In this document: in pieces, positions 1 through 11,639 of the stretch
Layout: every line of letters begins with the position of its first letter
Position numbering within the stretch: position 1 is the stretch's first letter
From: Clonostachys chloroleuca
Lineage: Eukaryota; Ascomycota; Sordariomycetes; Hypocreales; Bionectriaceae
Assembly: GCA_037952775.1 (NCBI GenBank)
Contig: JBANAY010000004.1
Location: 10,974,001-11,038,000, forward strand
Direction: 5' to 3'
Length of the DNA: 64,000 nucleotides
Notes under the pieces: generated by a model
The model's database searches: none
Told to the model about the DNA's origin: nothing
The model's input: only the letters and a program-made list of their open reading frames with translations
Made by a program: the position numbers and the translations under genes

Positions 1-185
1 TAACTAATATATAGTATTATATATAATAATCCTCTAATATATATATATATTTACTTTTATAATATAATATTCTTTTAGATAATTATTAATATAATTATCT
101 ATATCTCTATTAGAACTAGCTCTATAATATTTATATATTAATAGTAATTTATATTATATAATATAATCTACTAGTATATAAACTA
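1..185. repeat. Degraded LTR-like fragment at the window edge
   Basis: The stretch around 75-165 (TAGATAATTATTAATATAAT then AACTAGCTCTATAATA) closely matches the middle of the gypsy LTRs at 2,342-2,721 and 9,235-9,611 and the LTR pieces near 10,100 and 17,600. It is cut by the window start, so its full length is unknown. CpA and TpG are nearly absent and TpA is very frequent, as expected after RIP. Confidence 0.6.
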
Positions 186-204
186 AACTAGTATATAAAC
201 TACT

Positions 205-2335
205 TTTCCTAATTTTTTATTTCTCTACTTTTAAACCTACTTTTCTTAATTAAAAGAAATAATATAGGTAAATAATAAAAATTAAATTATCCTAGCTCTC
301 TAAGCCTTAGAAGGAGATTCTAAATTAAGTCTCTAAAAGGCTATATTAATCTATAAAGTTAATTATATAATACTATATTTATATAAGTATAGCCAGACTA
401 TTTAATTTAATTTCTAGTATAGTAATCAGATTCTTATTAATCTAGAGGAGTAGATTATTATTAAGAGGGTTTTTAATCTAGATTCTTAAGTATTTTCTCT
501 ATAACTATTTAAGGTAGAAGATATAGTTAATCTCCTACTATATAACTATAATATAGAATATATTAGTATTAATTAGGCTTCTTACTTTATTAAGTACTAA
601 CTACTACTTAAGATAGTTCTATCTTATAAATATAACTATTAGAGAGCCTTATATAAAGATCCTAAGATTATCTAACTATAGTTTAATCTTATATAGAATA
701 TAATAGTTAAGTATAGTATTCTTAATAAGAATATCTATAACTTTAATAAGGCTAGTTTTTTAATAAACTAGATTAGCTTATATACTATAGTTATATACTT
801 TAATTAAATAGTAAATCCTAAATTAATATAATTTAGTAACTAGGAATAAGTTTCTTTAATTTAGATAATTAATATAGCTAGCTAGATAATCCTATTATTT
901 CTAATAGTAAAAAACTAATATTATCTCTTATTCTAGATCTAAGAATCTAACTTACTATCTAACTAGAAGATTTCTATTAGTAAAAATAGCTAGATCTTAA
1001 ATAAAATTTCTATAGATTAGATTAAGTACTTTAATAAAAATACTTAAACTAGAACTAAGAGTAAATATTATCTTCTTATACTAGATAGTTATAAGAGCTA
1101 CTATTTAATAGAATTTAAGAAATATTATAAGGAAAATAATATTATTACTCTCTATATATCTTCTTACTCTTTTTATTTACTCTAGTTATTAGATATTAAC
1201 TATTTTAGCTAATTAAAAAAAAGATATATAGCTAGTAAATTAAGTATCTAATAAAGATCTGGATTATCTATATTATAAAGAAAGACTTTTTTCTAGTATT
1301 TATAGTAGTATTTAATATCTCTTTTACTAAAGAAAATATACTAGGAGTATTCTAAAGGGCTAGATTTATCCCTCTAAACCTAGAGAGTATAATTTTAAAA
1401 CTAGATATATAAATAAGTATATTAATATTATTAGAATTATTCTCTGAACTACTTATTACTTAGTAGTTAAAAACCCTAACTAATCTATTAGAAGTAACTT
1501 TATAATCTAAATACTTTAAGAGATAAATAAAAGCTTATTAGAGTAACTCTCTAAGTCTTATTATTAAAGGTATTAAGTAGATTATAAAAAGTATATAGTA
1601 AGTTATATATAAGCTTATACTTCTAAAGGGAAAAATATCTAAGCTTAAGAAGATAAATAAGTAATTAAATAAGTACTAGAGAACTAAAAAGCTATACTTA
1701 TATAAAAAAAGCTCTCTTAGTATATAGGAATTATAGAACCTTATAGCTAAAAAGAATATTAAATAATAGATATAGGCAGAAGATTATATAGATTATAGTT
1801 AGAGATCTTATTAAGAGTAAGATACTTAGTAATATAGTATATATAGTAAGATAGGCTATAATATATAAACTTATAAGATAGTAGAGGAGTTATCTAGCTC
1901 TAATTCTAAAGTTATTATAAGTAATTAGATTAAAAAATAGAAGCTAGAGGGTATTTTAATTAGATCTTATTAAAGATAGTAAAAATATACTCCTAAGGCT
2001 AGCTAAGCTATATCTTAATTAGGCCTAATTAAGATATCTTAAAGCTAGCTATTTAGCTAGATCTAGTTAAGATCTATCTAGGGATATAATATCTTAGCTA
2101 TAGTAATCTTATTAAAGAAGAGAGAGAGAGTTAAAGTAGAAAAAGATAAAAAAAAATAGTATTACTATCTAACTTATTAAGCTCTATAGCTTAGTATATA
2201 TAAGCTATTTTTAGAAAAGTATTTTTTTTAGCTATATTAATATATAGTAGAAAAATAAAAAATATTTATAGAAAATATAAAGATCTAGAGTAGAAATTAT
2301 AAAGATTAATAATAAAAAGATTATAAAAAGTAGTT
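205..2335 (+). mobile_element. RIP-degraded Fot1/pogo-type DNA transposon (Tc1-mariner superfamily)
   Basis: No open frame survives, but a forward frame still reads as a fungal pogo/Fot1 transposase if C-to-T and G-to-A changes are allowed. Positions 729-765 read N-I-Y-N-F-N-K-A-S-F-L where the family has a D-x-Y-N-F-D-E-T-G-F-L block, so the catalytic Asp has become Asn and the Glu has become Lys. Positions 1,078-1,100 read L-I-L-D-S-Y-K-S-Y, matching the second catalytic Asp block (L-I-L-D-G-H-x-S-H). Positions 1,174-1,230 read L-L-stop-L-L-D-I-N-Y-F-S, matching L-L-Q-P-L-D-x-x-x-F-S, the third catalytic Asp. A C-terminal block near 1,620-1,740 also fits the family. The outer ends are estimates because I could not recognise terminal inverted repeats. 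The element lies directly upstream of the gypsy element. Confidence 0.75.
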
Positions 2336-2341
2336 TATATA

Positions 2342-2721
2342 TATTATAAATAAAGACTACCTTTAGACTATAGGAAGTTATATATAAGGTAGATAGTACT
2401 AATCTACCTTAGTAACTAATAAGAGTAATTTTACTTTAGATAAGTAAAATCTTAAGTAAAAACTATTATAAATACTCTAGTAAATATACTAATATATATA
2501 TATATTTATTTCTATAGTTTAGATACTCTTTTAGATAGTTATTAATAATATTATCTATATATCTATTAAAACTAGCTCTATAATACTTATATATTAATAA
2601 TAATTAATATTATATAGCTATATAATAACCTAATTATACTACTTAGAATAATACTCTAATTAGTTTAACCCTAACCTACCTTAGACCCTATCTAGTATAA
2701 ATTAATCTAATTATTATATAT
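2342..2721 (+). repeat. 5-prime LTR of the gypsy element
   Basis: It aligns end to end with 9,235-9,611 and with the reverse complement of 10,597-10,975. The least mutated copy starts TGTTACGAACAAAGG. The same positions here read TATTATAAATAAAG, so the differences are nearly all C-to-T or G-to-A. The internal leader follows at about 2,722. Confidence 0.85.
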
Positions 2722-5700
2722 TAATAACTCTTATTTAGCTAATTATTTTATCTTAGCTATTATATAATAATAAAAAGATATTATAACTACTCTAGGAACT
2801 CCTGTTTAGCAGAATAATACTCCTAAGGAACTAATTATCTAATAGATAATTAAATAACTTATATTATATATTAAAGATCTTAAAAAAAATATTAGAAAAA
2901 CTAAGAAGAAATTATTTATTTAATACTATTAGAATCTTTCTTTAAAGATACTTAAGAATTAGATATATTTAAAATCTAATTTTAAGCTTATTTTAAATTC
3001 TTTCTAATAAAGCTTAAGGAAGATAAAAATAGGATTAAATTTATAGGAATATATCTTACTAGTACTATAGAATAATAGTTCTAGATATTTCTTTATAATT
3101 AGTATAATAATAAAACTAAATTAGAAAATAGAGATTAGATAATAATTAATATCCTTATAAGCTATAATAACTTTATTATTATACTTAAAGAAGCCTTTAG
3201 GAAGATTAATTATAAATAATAAGCTATTAAGGAACTTAAGAATTTTTAATAGACTGGAGCTATCTTAGACTATACTACTAAGTTCAGGGAGATTATATCC
3301 TACTTAGATTTAGATAATAGCTCTCTTAAAGCTATATTCTATAATAGATTTAAAGATAAAGTTAAGAACTAACTCTTTAAAATAAATAAACTAAATAATT
3401 TAATTAAATATATAGCTATAGTAGTATAAATTAATAACTATATCTATAAATAAAAACTATAAAGGGGAAAAGGATATAGTAATTAGAACTATATTAAAAC
3501 TAATAATAAATCTAACTATAGAGTATAATAAGCCTTACTACTATCTATAGTATTTAGAATATATTTAGAACCTATAGAGCTAGAAGCTATAGAAAAATAT
3601 AAATATTATAACTATAATAAGATTAGATATATTTTATCTTAATACCTAAAGCTAAAAAAATAGAATAATTAGAAACTTACTAAAGAAGGTAAAAGATAGT
3701 TAGAAATAGTTAAGAAAACTAATAAGAAGATTAAGGTTCTAGGTATAATATAAAGATCTACTCTATAAGGAATACCTAATAATCTTATACTTCTTAGATT
3801 CAGCCTAATTCTAATATCTATCTATATCTAAGTTCTAAGTAAAAATAAGAAATAGGAATATAATCTTATAAAAGATAATTAGAAGAGAATTAAAGAAGAA
3901 TTTAAAAAGCTTAAGGAAAAATATAAAAACTAAGAAGAGAATACCTATAAAAATAGATTAATAACTAAGTATAAAATAGTATTCTACTATAAAAATAATT
4001 TTATTTTATACTTAATCTATAATAAGAAATACTATTAAGAAGTAAAGGAATAAATAACTATAGAATATAATAAGATATATATCTATTATTAATTAGTAAT
4101 TTAGAAATAGAACTCTAATAATAATAACTAGCTAGTAGTTTATAGAAGATAGTTAGTAGATATTATTAAGAACCTAAAAAGCTTATAAATATTAAAATAC
4201 TAAAAGAATATCTTAAAGAAAGACTATTTTAAAGAATTATAGATTATATACTATAACTATAGATACTTATTATACTAATAAAAGAAGATTAATTTTAATA
4301 CTTTTCTATATATAGCTAGTACTATACTACTAAGATATATTATAGTATAAATCTAATAATTTATAATTAAATAACTATTAGTAGGATTATATACTATTCT
4401 AGAGAAAGACTTAGAAGAATATCCCTATAAGTATAATATAGAAGAATAGTATATTAAATTATATTAGGATCTTAAATATAAAATCTACTAGAATTCTAAA
4501 ATTAAACTCTAATATAAATAAAAAGAACTTAAAGCTTATACTACTTATAAATATAGTAGTTATATTAAGTAATATTATAATTAGAACTATATAAACTATT
4601 TAAATATAAAAAAGGAAGTATTAAGAATTATAAGAGATACTAATAATAATATTCACTATATAAAGAAATACTTTAAATAAGTCTAGAAGTAGAAAGAAAA
4701 AATATATAGATTCTATAGATAGAAATAAATAATTAAAGAAGAAGATAAAATATAGACTAATAAAGAAATAAAAGTTAAAATTAAGAAGTAGAAAAGAACC
4801 TAAATCTTAATAGGAATTTAATTTAATAAAGATTAAACTAATAAAAATATAGAAGAATAAGTTAACTAGATAAAAAATAATATAAACTATCTATAATAGG
4901 GCTATAGTATAGTAAAAACTAGAGAACTCTAGGAGTAATAAAAATAAAAAGTTTATTTAATATCCTTATAGATATTAAGATTAAAGGGAACTAGTTTATA
5001 GTATTTATTAACTATAGAGTATAGGAAAATTATATTTTACTAGTAGTAATTAATTAACTCTACTTACTATAGAAAAAGAAAGAAAAAATCTATATAGTTA
5101 TAAATATTAAAGACTTAAAATTTAAATATAATAATAGAATTATTAATTCTAAAACTAATTATCTTATAATTAAAATCTAAGGAAAGGAATTTAATATTAC
5201 CTATAACTTAATACTATTAGGAATCTATAATATAATATTAGAACTACTATAACTATAAAATATAAACCTACTAATAGACTAGTTTACTAGCTATATAAAG
5301 TAGAGGGATATTCTTATAAATCTATATTAGGATTAATAGAAAATAAAATTTTATTAGATATTAGAAAAATAAAATAATACTTTAATAACTAAAAGTATTA
5401 CTATAAAGAACCCTAATAATAACTTATAATAATAAGTAGATATAGTAATTATAGCCTTAATAGTACTATAACCTAGTATAAAGTAAAACTTATTCTAGTA
5501 AGAACTAAGATAAATAATATAAATCTTAGGTTAGATATAGAAGTAAGAATAACCCCTAGATATATTTTTAATACTAATTAATTAGAATTAACTAATAAAG
5601 GAATAATAATAAGAATATAAAGTTAAATATAGTTAATAGTAAAAGAAAATAGAGAAACTATTAATAAAACTAATTAATAATATTAGAATTTAAAAATAGA

Positions 5701-8700
5701 GCTAAATAATAAATAAACAGAAAGTATAATAAAATCAGGAATTAGATATATAGTATAAATACTAATATTCAGAAGAAAGCTAATAGCTTAAAAATATCCC
5801 TAATAAATATAGATACTTTAGTAAATTATTTTAAGAAACTCTTAAAATAGAATTATTATAATATAGCTAGTAGGATTATAAAATCTCTATTATTAAAAAA
5901 GAAGAATTAGATTTCTATAAACTATATAATCTTATAGAACCTTAGTTATAGATACTTTATAAATATATTAATAATATATTAGTAAAAGGCTATATATATT
6001 TATTAATCTTATCTATAGAATACTCTATAATATTTATACTTAAGAAAAATAGTAAACTCTATTTAGTTATTAATTATTAATAATTAAATAAGATTATATA
6101 TAAGGATAGAATATTCTTACTACTAATTATAAAACTTAGAGACTAATTATAGAGTAAATAGTAGTTTATAATATTAGATCTAAAGGGAGTTTGTAATTTA
6201 ATATAAATTAAGGAAAAAGATAAATAGAAAATAGTATTTAGAATAAAGTTTAATCTTTATAAATACCTTATTATACTCTTTAAACTAATAAATATATCTA
6301 TAATATTCTAATAAATAATTAATTAAATACTCTAGGAGTATCTTAATATCTTTATAGTTATTTATCTTAATAATATTTTAATATTTTTTAATAATCTGAA
6401 AATATATAAAGATTATATATATAAGGTATTATAAAAACTATAAAATATAAATCTTTTAGTAGAACCTAAGAAAAGCTATTTCTATATATAAGAAGTTAAT
6501 TTTCTAGGATATACTATCTAACTAAATAAAATACAGATAGAATCTAGTAAAATTAATATAGTTAAAAGTTAGAAAATACTAGAAACTATTAAGGAAGTAT
6601 AAGCCTTCCTTAGATTTACTAATTATTACTAATAATTTATTAAGGATTATAGGAAAATTACTATATCTTTATATAATATTATAAAAAAAGGAATTAAATT
6701 CTAATAGAATAATAAATAGTATAAAGTATTTTATAAAATTAAGAAATATATACTTTTAGAACCTATACTATAGATATTTAATTCTATAAGAGAAGTAAAA
6801 TTTAAAACTAATATATTAGACTTTATAATTAGTATATAAATTAGCTAAAGGGATAATAATAGAATTCTATACCCTATAATATTCTTTTTAAAGAAACTAT
6901 ATAATATAGAACTTAATTATTCTATCTATAATAAGGAATTTATAGCTATTATATATATATTTAAAGAATTTAAATACTACTATTTAGGAATATAATATAA
7001 GGTTAAGGTATATACAGATTATAAGAATATTTAATATTTTATTATAACCTAGTAACTTAATAAGAGATAAATATACTATACTAAGTATTTATCTAAGTTT
7101 AATTATAAAATTATATATTAAAAAGAATTAGAAAATAGTAGAGTTAATACTCTTAGCTAAAAATCTGAATATAAATAAATAGTCCCTAAAATAAATAGAT
7201 AGCTATTTACTATAAATAATAATAGGTATTTAGTATAGAAAACCTTAGGTATTATATTATAAAAAATAGTATATATAAAAGTCTAAATAAATACTATACT
7301 AAATATAAAGATAATATAGTAAAATATAAAAATAGTACTTATTAAAGAAATATATAAATACTTACTCTTAGAATACTAAGGAGTTAAGAAAATATTTAAT
7401 AGGATAAAATAATATTATAATTATTCTAGTCTATAAAAAGATATATAAACTATAGTTTTAGAATATAATACTTATATATAAATTAAATCTATAAAATATA
7501 AACCCTATAGAGAACTTAAATTAGTATAAGTACTAGAATAACTATAGTAATTAATATTCTTTAACTATATTATTAAGTTACTATTATTAAAAGAACTAAT
7601 AATAAGAGTATAGTATAATAGTATCTTAGTTATTATAGATTACTTAAGGAGATAATCTTAAACAGAGAAATAATATTTACCTCTAAGTTCTAATAATTAC
7701 TTATAGTATAAATAAGTACTAAATATAAGCTTTTAATAGCTTACTATCCCCAGAGTAATAGATAAATAGAATATTTAAATTAAATATTAGAATAATACTT
7801 ATAGGTATATATTAACTATAAATAGAATAATTAGATATAACTATTACCTATAGTACAGATTATATATAATAGTTTAGTATAAAAATCTATTTAACTTATA
7901 TCTATATATATAAATTATAACTATAAATTAGAATTCTAAAACTAATAAATACTTAATAGACTAGATATACCTACTATTATATTTATAAAAGAAATATTAT
8001 ATTTATTATATATAGAAATAAAAATAGAATTAGAGTTTATCTAAGGAAGAATAAAAAAATTATAATAAAATAAGATTAAAAGAACTAATTTTAGAAAAGA
8101 AAGATAAGATCTATCTACTTTATAAAAATATTATAATAATATAACTAAATAATAAATTAAACTATAAAAAACTTAGACTATTTAAAATTAAGAATAAAAA
8201 ATCAGATACTAATTATAAACTTTTACTACTAAATATAATATATATCTACCTAGTTTTTTATATTTTATTACTTAAAAAAGTATTAAAAAATACTCTAGAT
8301 TAAAATTATCTAATTAAAATCTATAAAGAGAAATATAAGTTAGAAAAAATACTAAAGAAGAAGATTAAAAATAGATAAATATTCTATTTAATAAAATAAA
8401 AAGAATATAATAAAAAGGATAATATATAGAAACCTACTAAATATTTAAAGAACTACTAGTAGCTTATCTATTAGTTTTACTAGAAGAAAAAGAATTAATA
8501 ATACTATTTTAAGTAATATTACTAAAAAGATTCTCTATAGAAGGATTAAAAGAAAAATTAGAAAAATTAACTATCTCTATAGTATAAATACTTTAGATTT
8601 AGAATACTAGTTTATTCTTCTGAGTCTGAATATATTCTAATTTCTCCTAATAATTTCTTTTTTTTACTTCTTTCTACTCTTTCTCTTCTAATACTTCTAT

Positions 8701-9220
8701 ATTATTTAGATCTTTTTTTAGTATTTTTATATCCTTCTTATAAAGCTGCTTCTATATCTTCTATAAATAAGAAATTTATATAAAAGCCTTAGCTAATACT
8801 ATCTTAGTCTAGGACTCTTTATCCTTAAGATAAGAGAGCTTCTTATTAATTTTTTTTAACTATATAAGTTAGTAGCTATAATAAGTACTAATTATAATAT
8901 ACTTACCTAATAATATTAGGGATTATAAATAATTATATAAGTAATCTAAATAATAATAAGTTATATAATAACTAATATTTAGAATAATAATATATAAAGT
9001 ATTCTTTTAAATATAATAGAAATATAGAAGAATCTTAAAACTATATATAATAATATATTCTAACTTTTAGATATAATTATATATTAATTCAGATTTTTTT
9101 TATTTTAATATATAGCTAGATATTTTATTAGTAAGTAATTACTATATAAAATAAATATAGGATTAAGTATATATAATGATAGTATAGTATAATAAAATAG
9201 CTTTAAGAATAAGATTAATA

Positions 9221-9229
9221 GGGAGGGAG
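9221..9229 (+). other. Polypurine tract of the gypsy element
   Basis: GGGAGGGAG lies immediately before the 3-prime LTR and is the expected primer site for plus-strand DNA synthesis. It stands out as a G-rich run in an otherwise extremely AT-rich stretch. It has no C and no GpT or CpA context on this strand apart from its edge, which may explain why it survived RIP. Confidence 0.7.
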
Positions 9230-9234
9230 TATTA

Positions 9235-9611
9235 TATTAGAAATAAAAACTACTTTTAGACTATAGGAAGTTATATATAAAGTAGATAGTACTAATCTAC
9301 CTTAGTAACTAATAAGGGTAATTTTACTTTAAATAAGTAAAGTCTTAAATAAAAACTATTATTAATATTCTAGTAAAACTAGTATATATATATATTTATT
9401 TCTATAGTTTAAATACTCTTTTAGATAGTTATTAATAATATTATCTATATATCTATTAGAACTAGCTCTATAATACTTATATATTAATAGTAATTTATAT
9501 TATATAGCTATATAATAACCTGATTATACTATTTAGAATAATACTCTGATTAGTTTAACCCTAACCTACCCTAGACCCTGTTCAGTATAAGTTAACCTAA
9601 CTATTATAATA
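9235..9611 (+). repeat. 3-prime LTR of the gypsy element
   Basis: It aligns with the 5-prime LTR over its full length of about 378 bp. It ends near CTATTATAATA, consistent with an ancestral end inverted to the TGTTACG start. The two LTRs differ at scattered sites, mostly transitions. Confidence 0.85.
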
Positions 9612-9644
9612 TACTAGTTTAGTTTATATACTAGTAGATTATAT

Positions 9645-9960
9645 TATATTAGATTACTTTAGATAATTATTATTATTACTTTAAGAGTTTTATTAAAAAT
9701 ACTAACTAGATTTTAAAAAATTAGAATATTTATATTAAATATTATAGCTATTTAAAATATCTAATAATTAATAAATTAGATAATTAATAATAAAATATAA
9801 TTAATTAATTAATTATAATAAGCTTTAAGTTAGAAAGAAAAAATAGTTATTATTATTAAATAATAAGCTTTCTCTCTTAGAGACTATAATTATAGCTAGA
9901 TTATTTATATATCTAGCTATATAAATATATTATAAATTTAACTAATATATACTATTATAT
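9645..9960. repeat. Dispersed repeat, copy A (partner at 15,893-16,200)
   Basis: This stretch and 15,893-16,200 share a long run of matching sequence in the same orientation, including TTAGATAAT then ATTATTAC, the block TAATTAATTAATTATAATAAGC, and TATTTATATATCTAGCT. No protein motif is visible. It may be an LTR or the non-coding part of an unrecognised element. Confidence 0.6.
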
Positions 9961-9989
9961 ATAGACTCTACTTTTTCTCTCTAATTATA

Positions 9990-10596
9990 ACTAGATTATT
10001 TAGATCTTATAATAATTCTTATAATTCTTAAACCTAGATTATTACTAAGAACTAATAATTCCCTAATATATATATATATTTATTCTATTAATTAGAAATA
10101 CTCTCTTAGATAGTTATTAATATAATTATCTATATCTTTATTATAACTAGCTCTATAATACTTATATATTAATAGTAAATTATATATAATAATCTAATTA
10201 TATTACTTAGAATAATATTCTAATTAATTTAATTCTAATTTACTTTAAACTTTATCTAATATAAGTTAATTTAATTATTATATATTAATAACTCTTATTT
10301 TATTACGCTCGAAACTAGCCGCAACCAGCCTGGCGCTGTAGATATATTATTCATACTTAGCTACAGGGTAGCCGGGTTCTAACAGGTTGTAGTTAAAACC
10401 TAGGTTCACGATACCTTTACTTATATATGAGGTAGTATAATTCTTAAGGCTTGGATTCTCTTCTATCTGTTAGCTATTTCCAGCCCTTTTATAGGGGGCT
10501 CCGTACAGCCCCTGTTTATAGTATAACATATTTAGCTAATTATTTTATCTTAATTATTATATAATTTATTATATAATAATAAAAAGATATTATAAC
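9990..10596 (+). mobile_element. Truncated second LTR element: LTR plus leader, interrupted by a solo LTR
   Basis: Positions about 9,990-10,289 resemble the LTR core of the gypsy family but with a different 5-prime portion, shared with about 17,480-17,560. The segment beginning near 10,290 matches the leader after the 5-prime LTR at 2,725-2,795. It is split by the insertion at 10,301-10,528 and stops at 10,596, where an inverted LTR begins. This is a nested and rearranged fragment. Confidence 0.6.
10301..10528 (+). mobile_element. Solo LTR (228 bp) with perfect 5-bp target-site duplication
   Basis: The insert starts TATTACGCTCG and ends GTATAACA, the inverted ends expected of an LTR (ancestral TGTTAC and GTAACA). 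It is flanked by TATTT at 10,296-10,300 and at 10,529-10,533. The uninterrupted form of the target (ACTCTTATTTAGCTAAT) is present at about 2,728-2,744, so the empty site is visible in the same window. Base composition is far less AT-rich than the surrounding element, so it inserted after most of the RIP or escaped it. Orientation is arbitrary. Confidence 0.8.
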
Positions 10597-10975
10597 TATT
10601 ATATAGTTAGATAACTTATACTGAACAGGGTCTAGAGTAGATCAGGGTTAAACTAATTAGAGTATTATTCTAAGTAGTATAATCAGGTTATTATATAGTT
10701 ATATAATATAAGTTATTATTAATATATAAGTATTATAGAGCTAGTAATAATAGATATATAGATAATATTATTAATAACTATCTAAAAGAGTATCTAAGCT
10801 ATAGAAATAAATATATATATATACTAGTATATTTTACTAGAGTATTTATAACAGTCTTTACTTAAGATTTTACTTCTATAAAGTAAAGTCGCCCTTATTA
10901 GTTACTAAGGTAGGTCAGTCTTGTCTGCCTTGCACGTGACTTCCTGCGGCCCGAAGGTGGCCTTTGTTCGTAACA
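10597..10975 (-). repeat. Inverted gypsy LTR with a RIP gradient
   Basis: Read on the minus strand this is a 379-bp copy of the gypsy LTR. Its first 60 or so bases (10,975 downward) keep what looks like ancestral sequence, starting TGTTACGAACAAAGGCC, with normal GC. The inner part towards 10,600 is as AT-rich as the other copies. No target duplication is visible (ATAAC on the left, CCAAG on the right), so one side was probably lost by recombination. It ends 85 bp before the start codon of the repeat-precursor locus. Confidence 0.8.
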
Positions 10976-11060
10976 CCAAGTCCTTATTCCTTTGTTGAAC
11001 CATCCCTATACAATCCAATCCCACACTCTACAAACACTCTCCTAATCTCCGCTCTCCAAT

Positions 11061-11593
11061 ATGCGTTTCTCAACCGTCCTCATCGCTGCTGCAGCGACCC
11101 TCACTGTCGCCAGCACCAAGGAGTCCGCCCCTTTCCTGGCCCTTCGAGACGCCGAAGAGCTCGAGAAGAGAGATGACGCTGACCAATTCGTGGACGAGAG
11201 AGATCTCGACGACCTCGAGGTGAGGGGAAACAGTCGTTTTCAGCCTGGCTATAATGGAGGAAGAGGCAAGCATGATATTAATAACCTTAATCTCAAGATA
11301 AGGGGAAATAGTCTTTAGTCTAGCTATTATAGAGAAAGAGGTAAGTATAATATTAATAACCTTAATCTCAAGGTAAGAGGAAATAGTCTTCAGCCTGGCT
11401 ATAATAGAGGAAGAGATAAGTATAATACTAATAACCTTAATCTTAAGGTAAGGGGAAATAGTCTTCAGCCTGGCTATTATAGAGGAAGATGTAAGCGTAA
11501 TATTGATAACCTTAACCTCAAGGTGAGGGGAAACAGTTGTTTTTAGCACGGAGGAAGAGGTAAGCGTGATATCGATGACCTCGAAATTAGGTA
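11061..11593 (+). pseudogene. Secreted tandem-repeat peptide precursor with Kex2-like sites, broken by RIP
   Basis: The ATG at 11,061 follows a CT-rich leader. Residues 1-18 (MRFSTVLIAAAATLTVAS) are a typical signal peptide. An acidic spacer follows with dibasic Lys-Arg (E-K-R) near residue 37 and repeated Asp-Leu-Asp-Asp-Leu-Glu-Val-Arg blocks. From about 11,215 the DNA is a tandem array of five units whose lengths (78, then 75 bp) are multiples of three. In the least damaged units the encoded repeat holds G-N-S-R-F-Q-P-G-Y-N and ends G-K-R/H-D, so each unit would be released at a basic site. This layout is that of fungal Kex2-processed repeat proteins, a class that includes dikaritin-type RiPP precursors. 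The middle units carry C-to-T and G-to-A changes that create stop codons: TAG at 11,316-11,318 ends the frame after 85 codons, and another lies in unit 5. No modifying enzyme (DUF3328, oxidase) is recognisable nearby. The function of any product is unknown. Confidence 0.6.
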
Positions 11594-11600
11594 AGCTGGA
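11215..11600 (+). repeat. Tandem repeat, five units of 75-78 bp
   Basis: The motif AGGGGAAA (or AGAGGAAA) recurs at 11,223, 11,301, 11,376, 11,451 and 11,526, giving spacings of 78, 75, 75 and 75 bp. Units 1 and 5 are GC-richer. Units 2 to 4 differ from them mainly by C-to-T and G-to-A transitions. Confidence 0.9.
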
Positions 11601-11639
11601 GGTCGAGGCGGCGGCGGTAGCCATCCCAGGAGACACTAG

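Larger units (their letters stand above)
2342..9611 (+). mobile_element. Full-length RIP-degraded Ty3/gypsy LTR retrotransposon
   Basis: Two alignable LTRs (2,342-2,721 and 9,235-9,611) flank about 6.5 kb of internal sequence. The order of remnants is Gag then Pol with protein motifs in gypsy order. A CCHC zinc knuckle lies at 3,601-3,645 with Cys codons now TAT. The reverse-transcriptase Y-L-V-M-P-F-G-L-T-N-A-P block lies at 6,258-6,310. The Y-L-D-D active site at 6,360-6,375 now reads Y-L-N-N. The RNase H motif N-Y-x-V-x-D-K-E-L-x-A-I lies at 6,912-6,955. The integrase Y-H-P-Q-S-D-G-Q-T-E-R block lies at 7,738-7,775 with TAG or TAA where CAG or CAA is expected. RT before RNase H before integrase separates gypsy from copia. 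A clear target duplication was not found. The element cannot be active. Confidence 0.88.

Noticed and set aside
1..10300. Possible mitochondrial insertion or centromere because of the extreme AT content
   Set aside because: Transposon protein motifs and LTR pairs are legible with C-to-T/G-to-A changes, which RIP explains. No mitochondrial gene is seen. A centromere cannot be judged from sequence alone.
11070..11636. 188-codon minus-strand open frame with a repeated I-I-A-R-L-K-T pattern
   Set aside because: It is the antisense of the tandem repeat array. Its openness follows from the repeat and the transitions. The plus strand has the signal peptide and basic sites.
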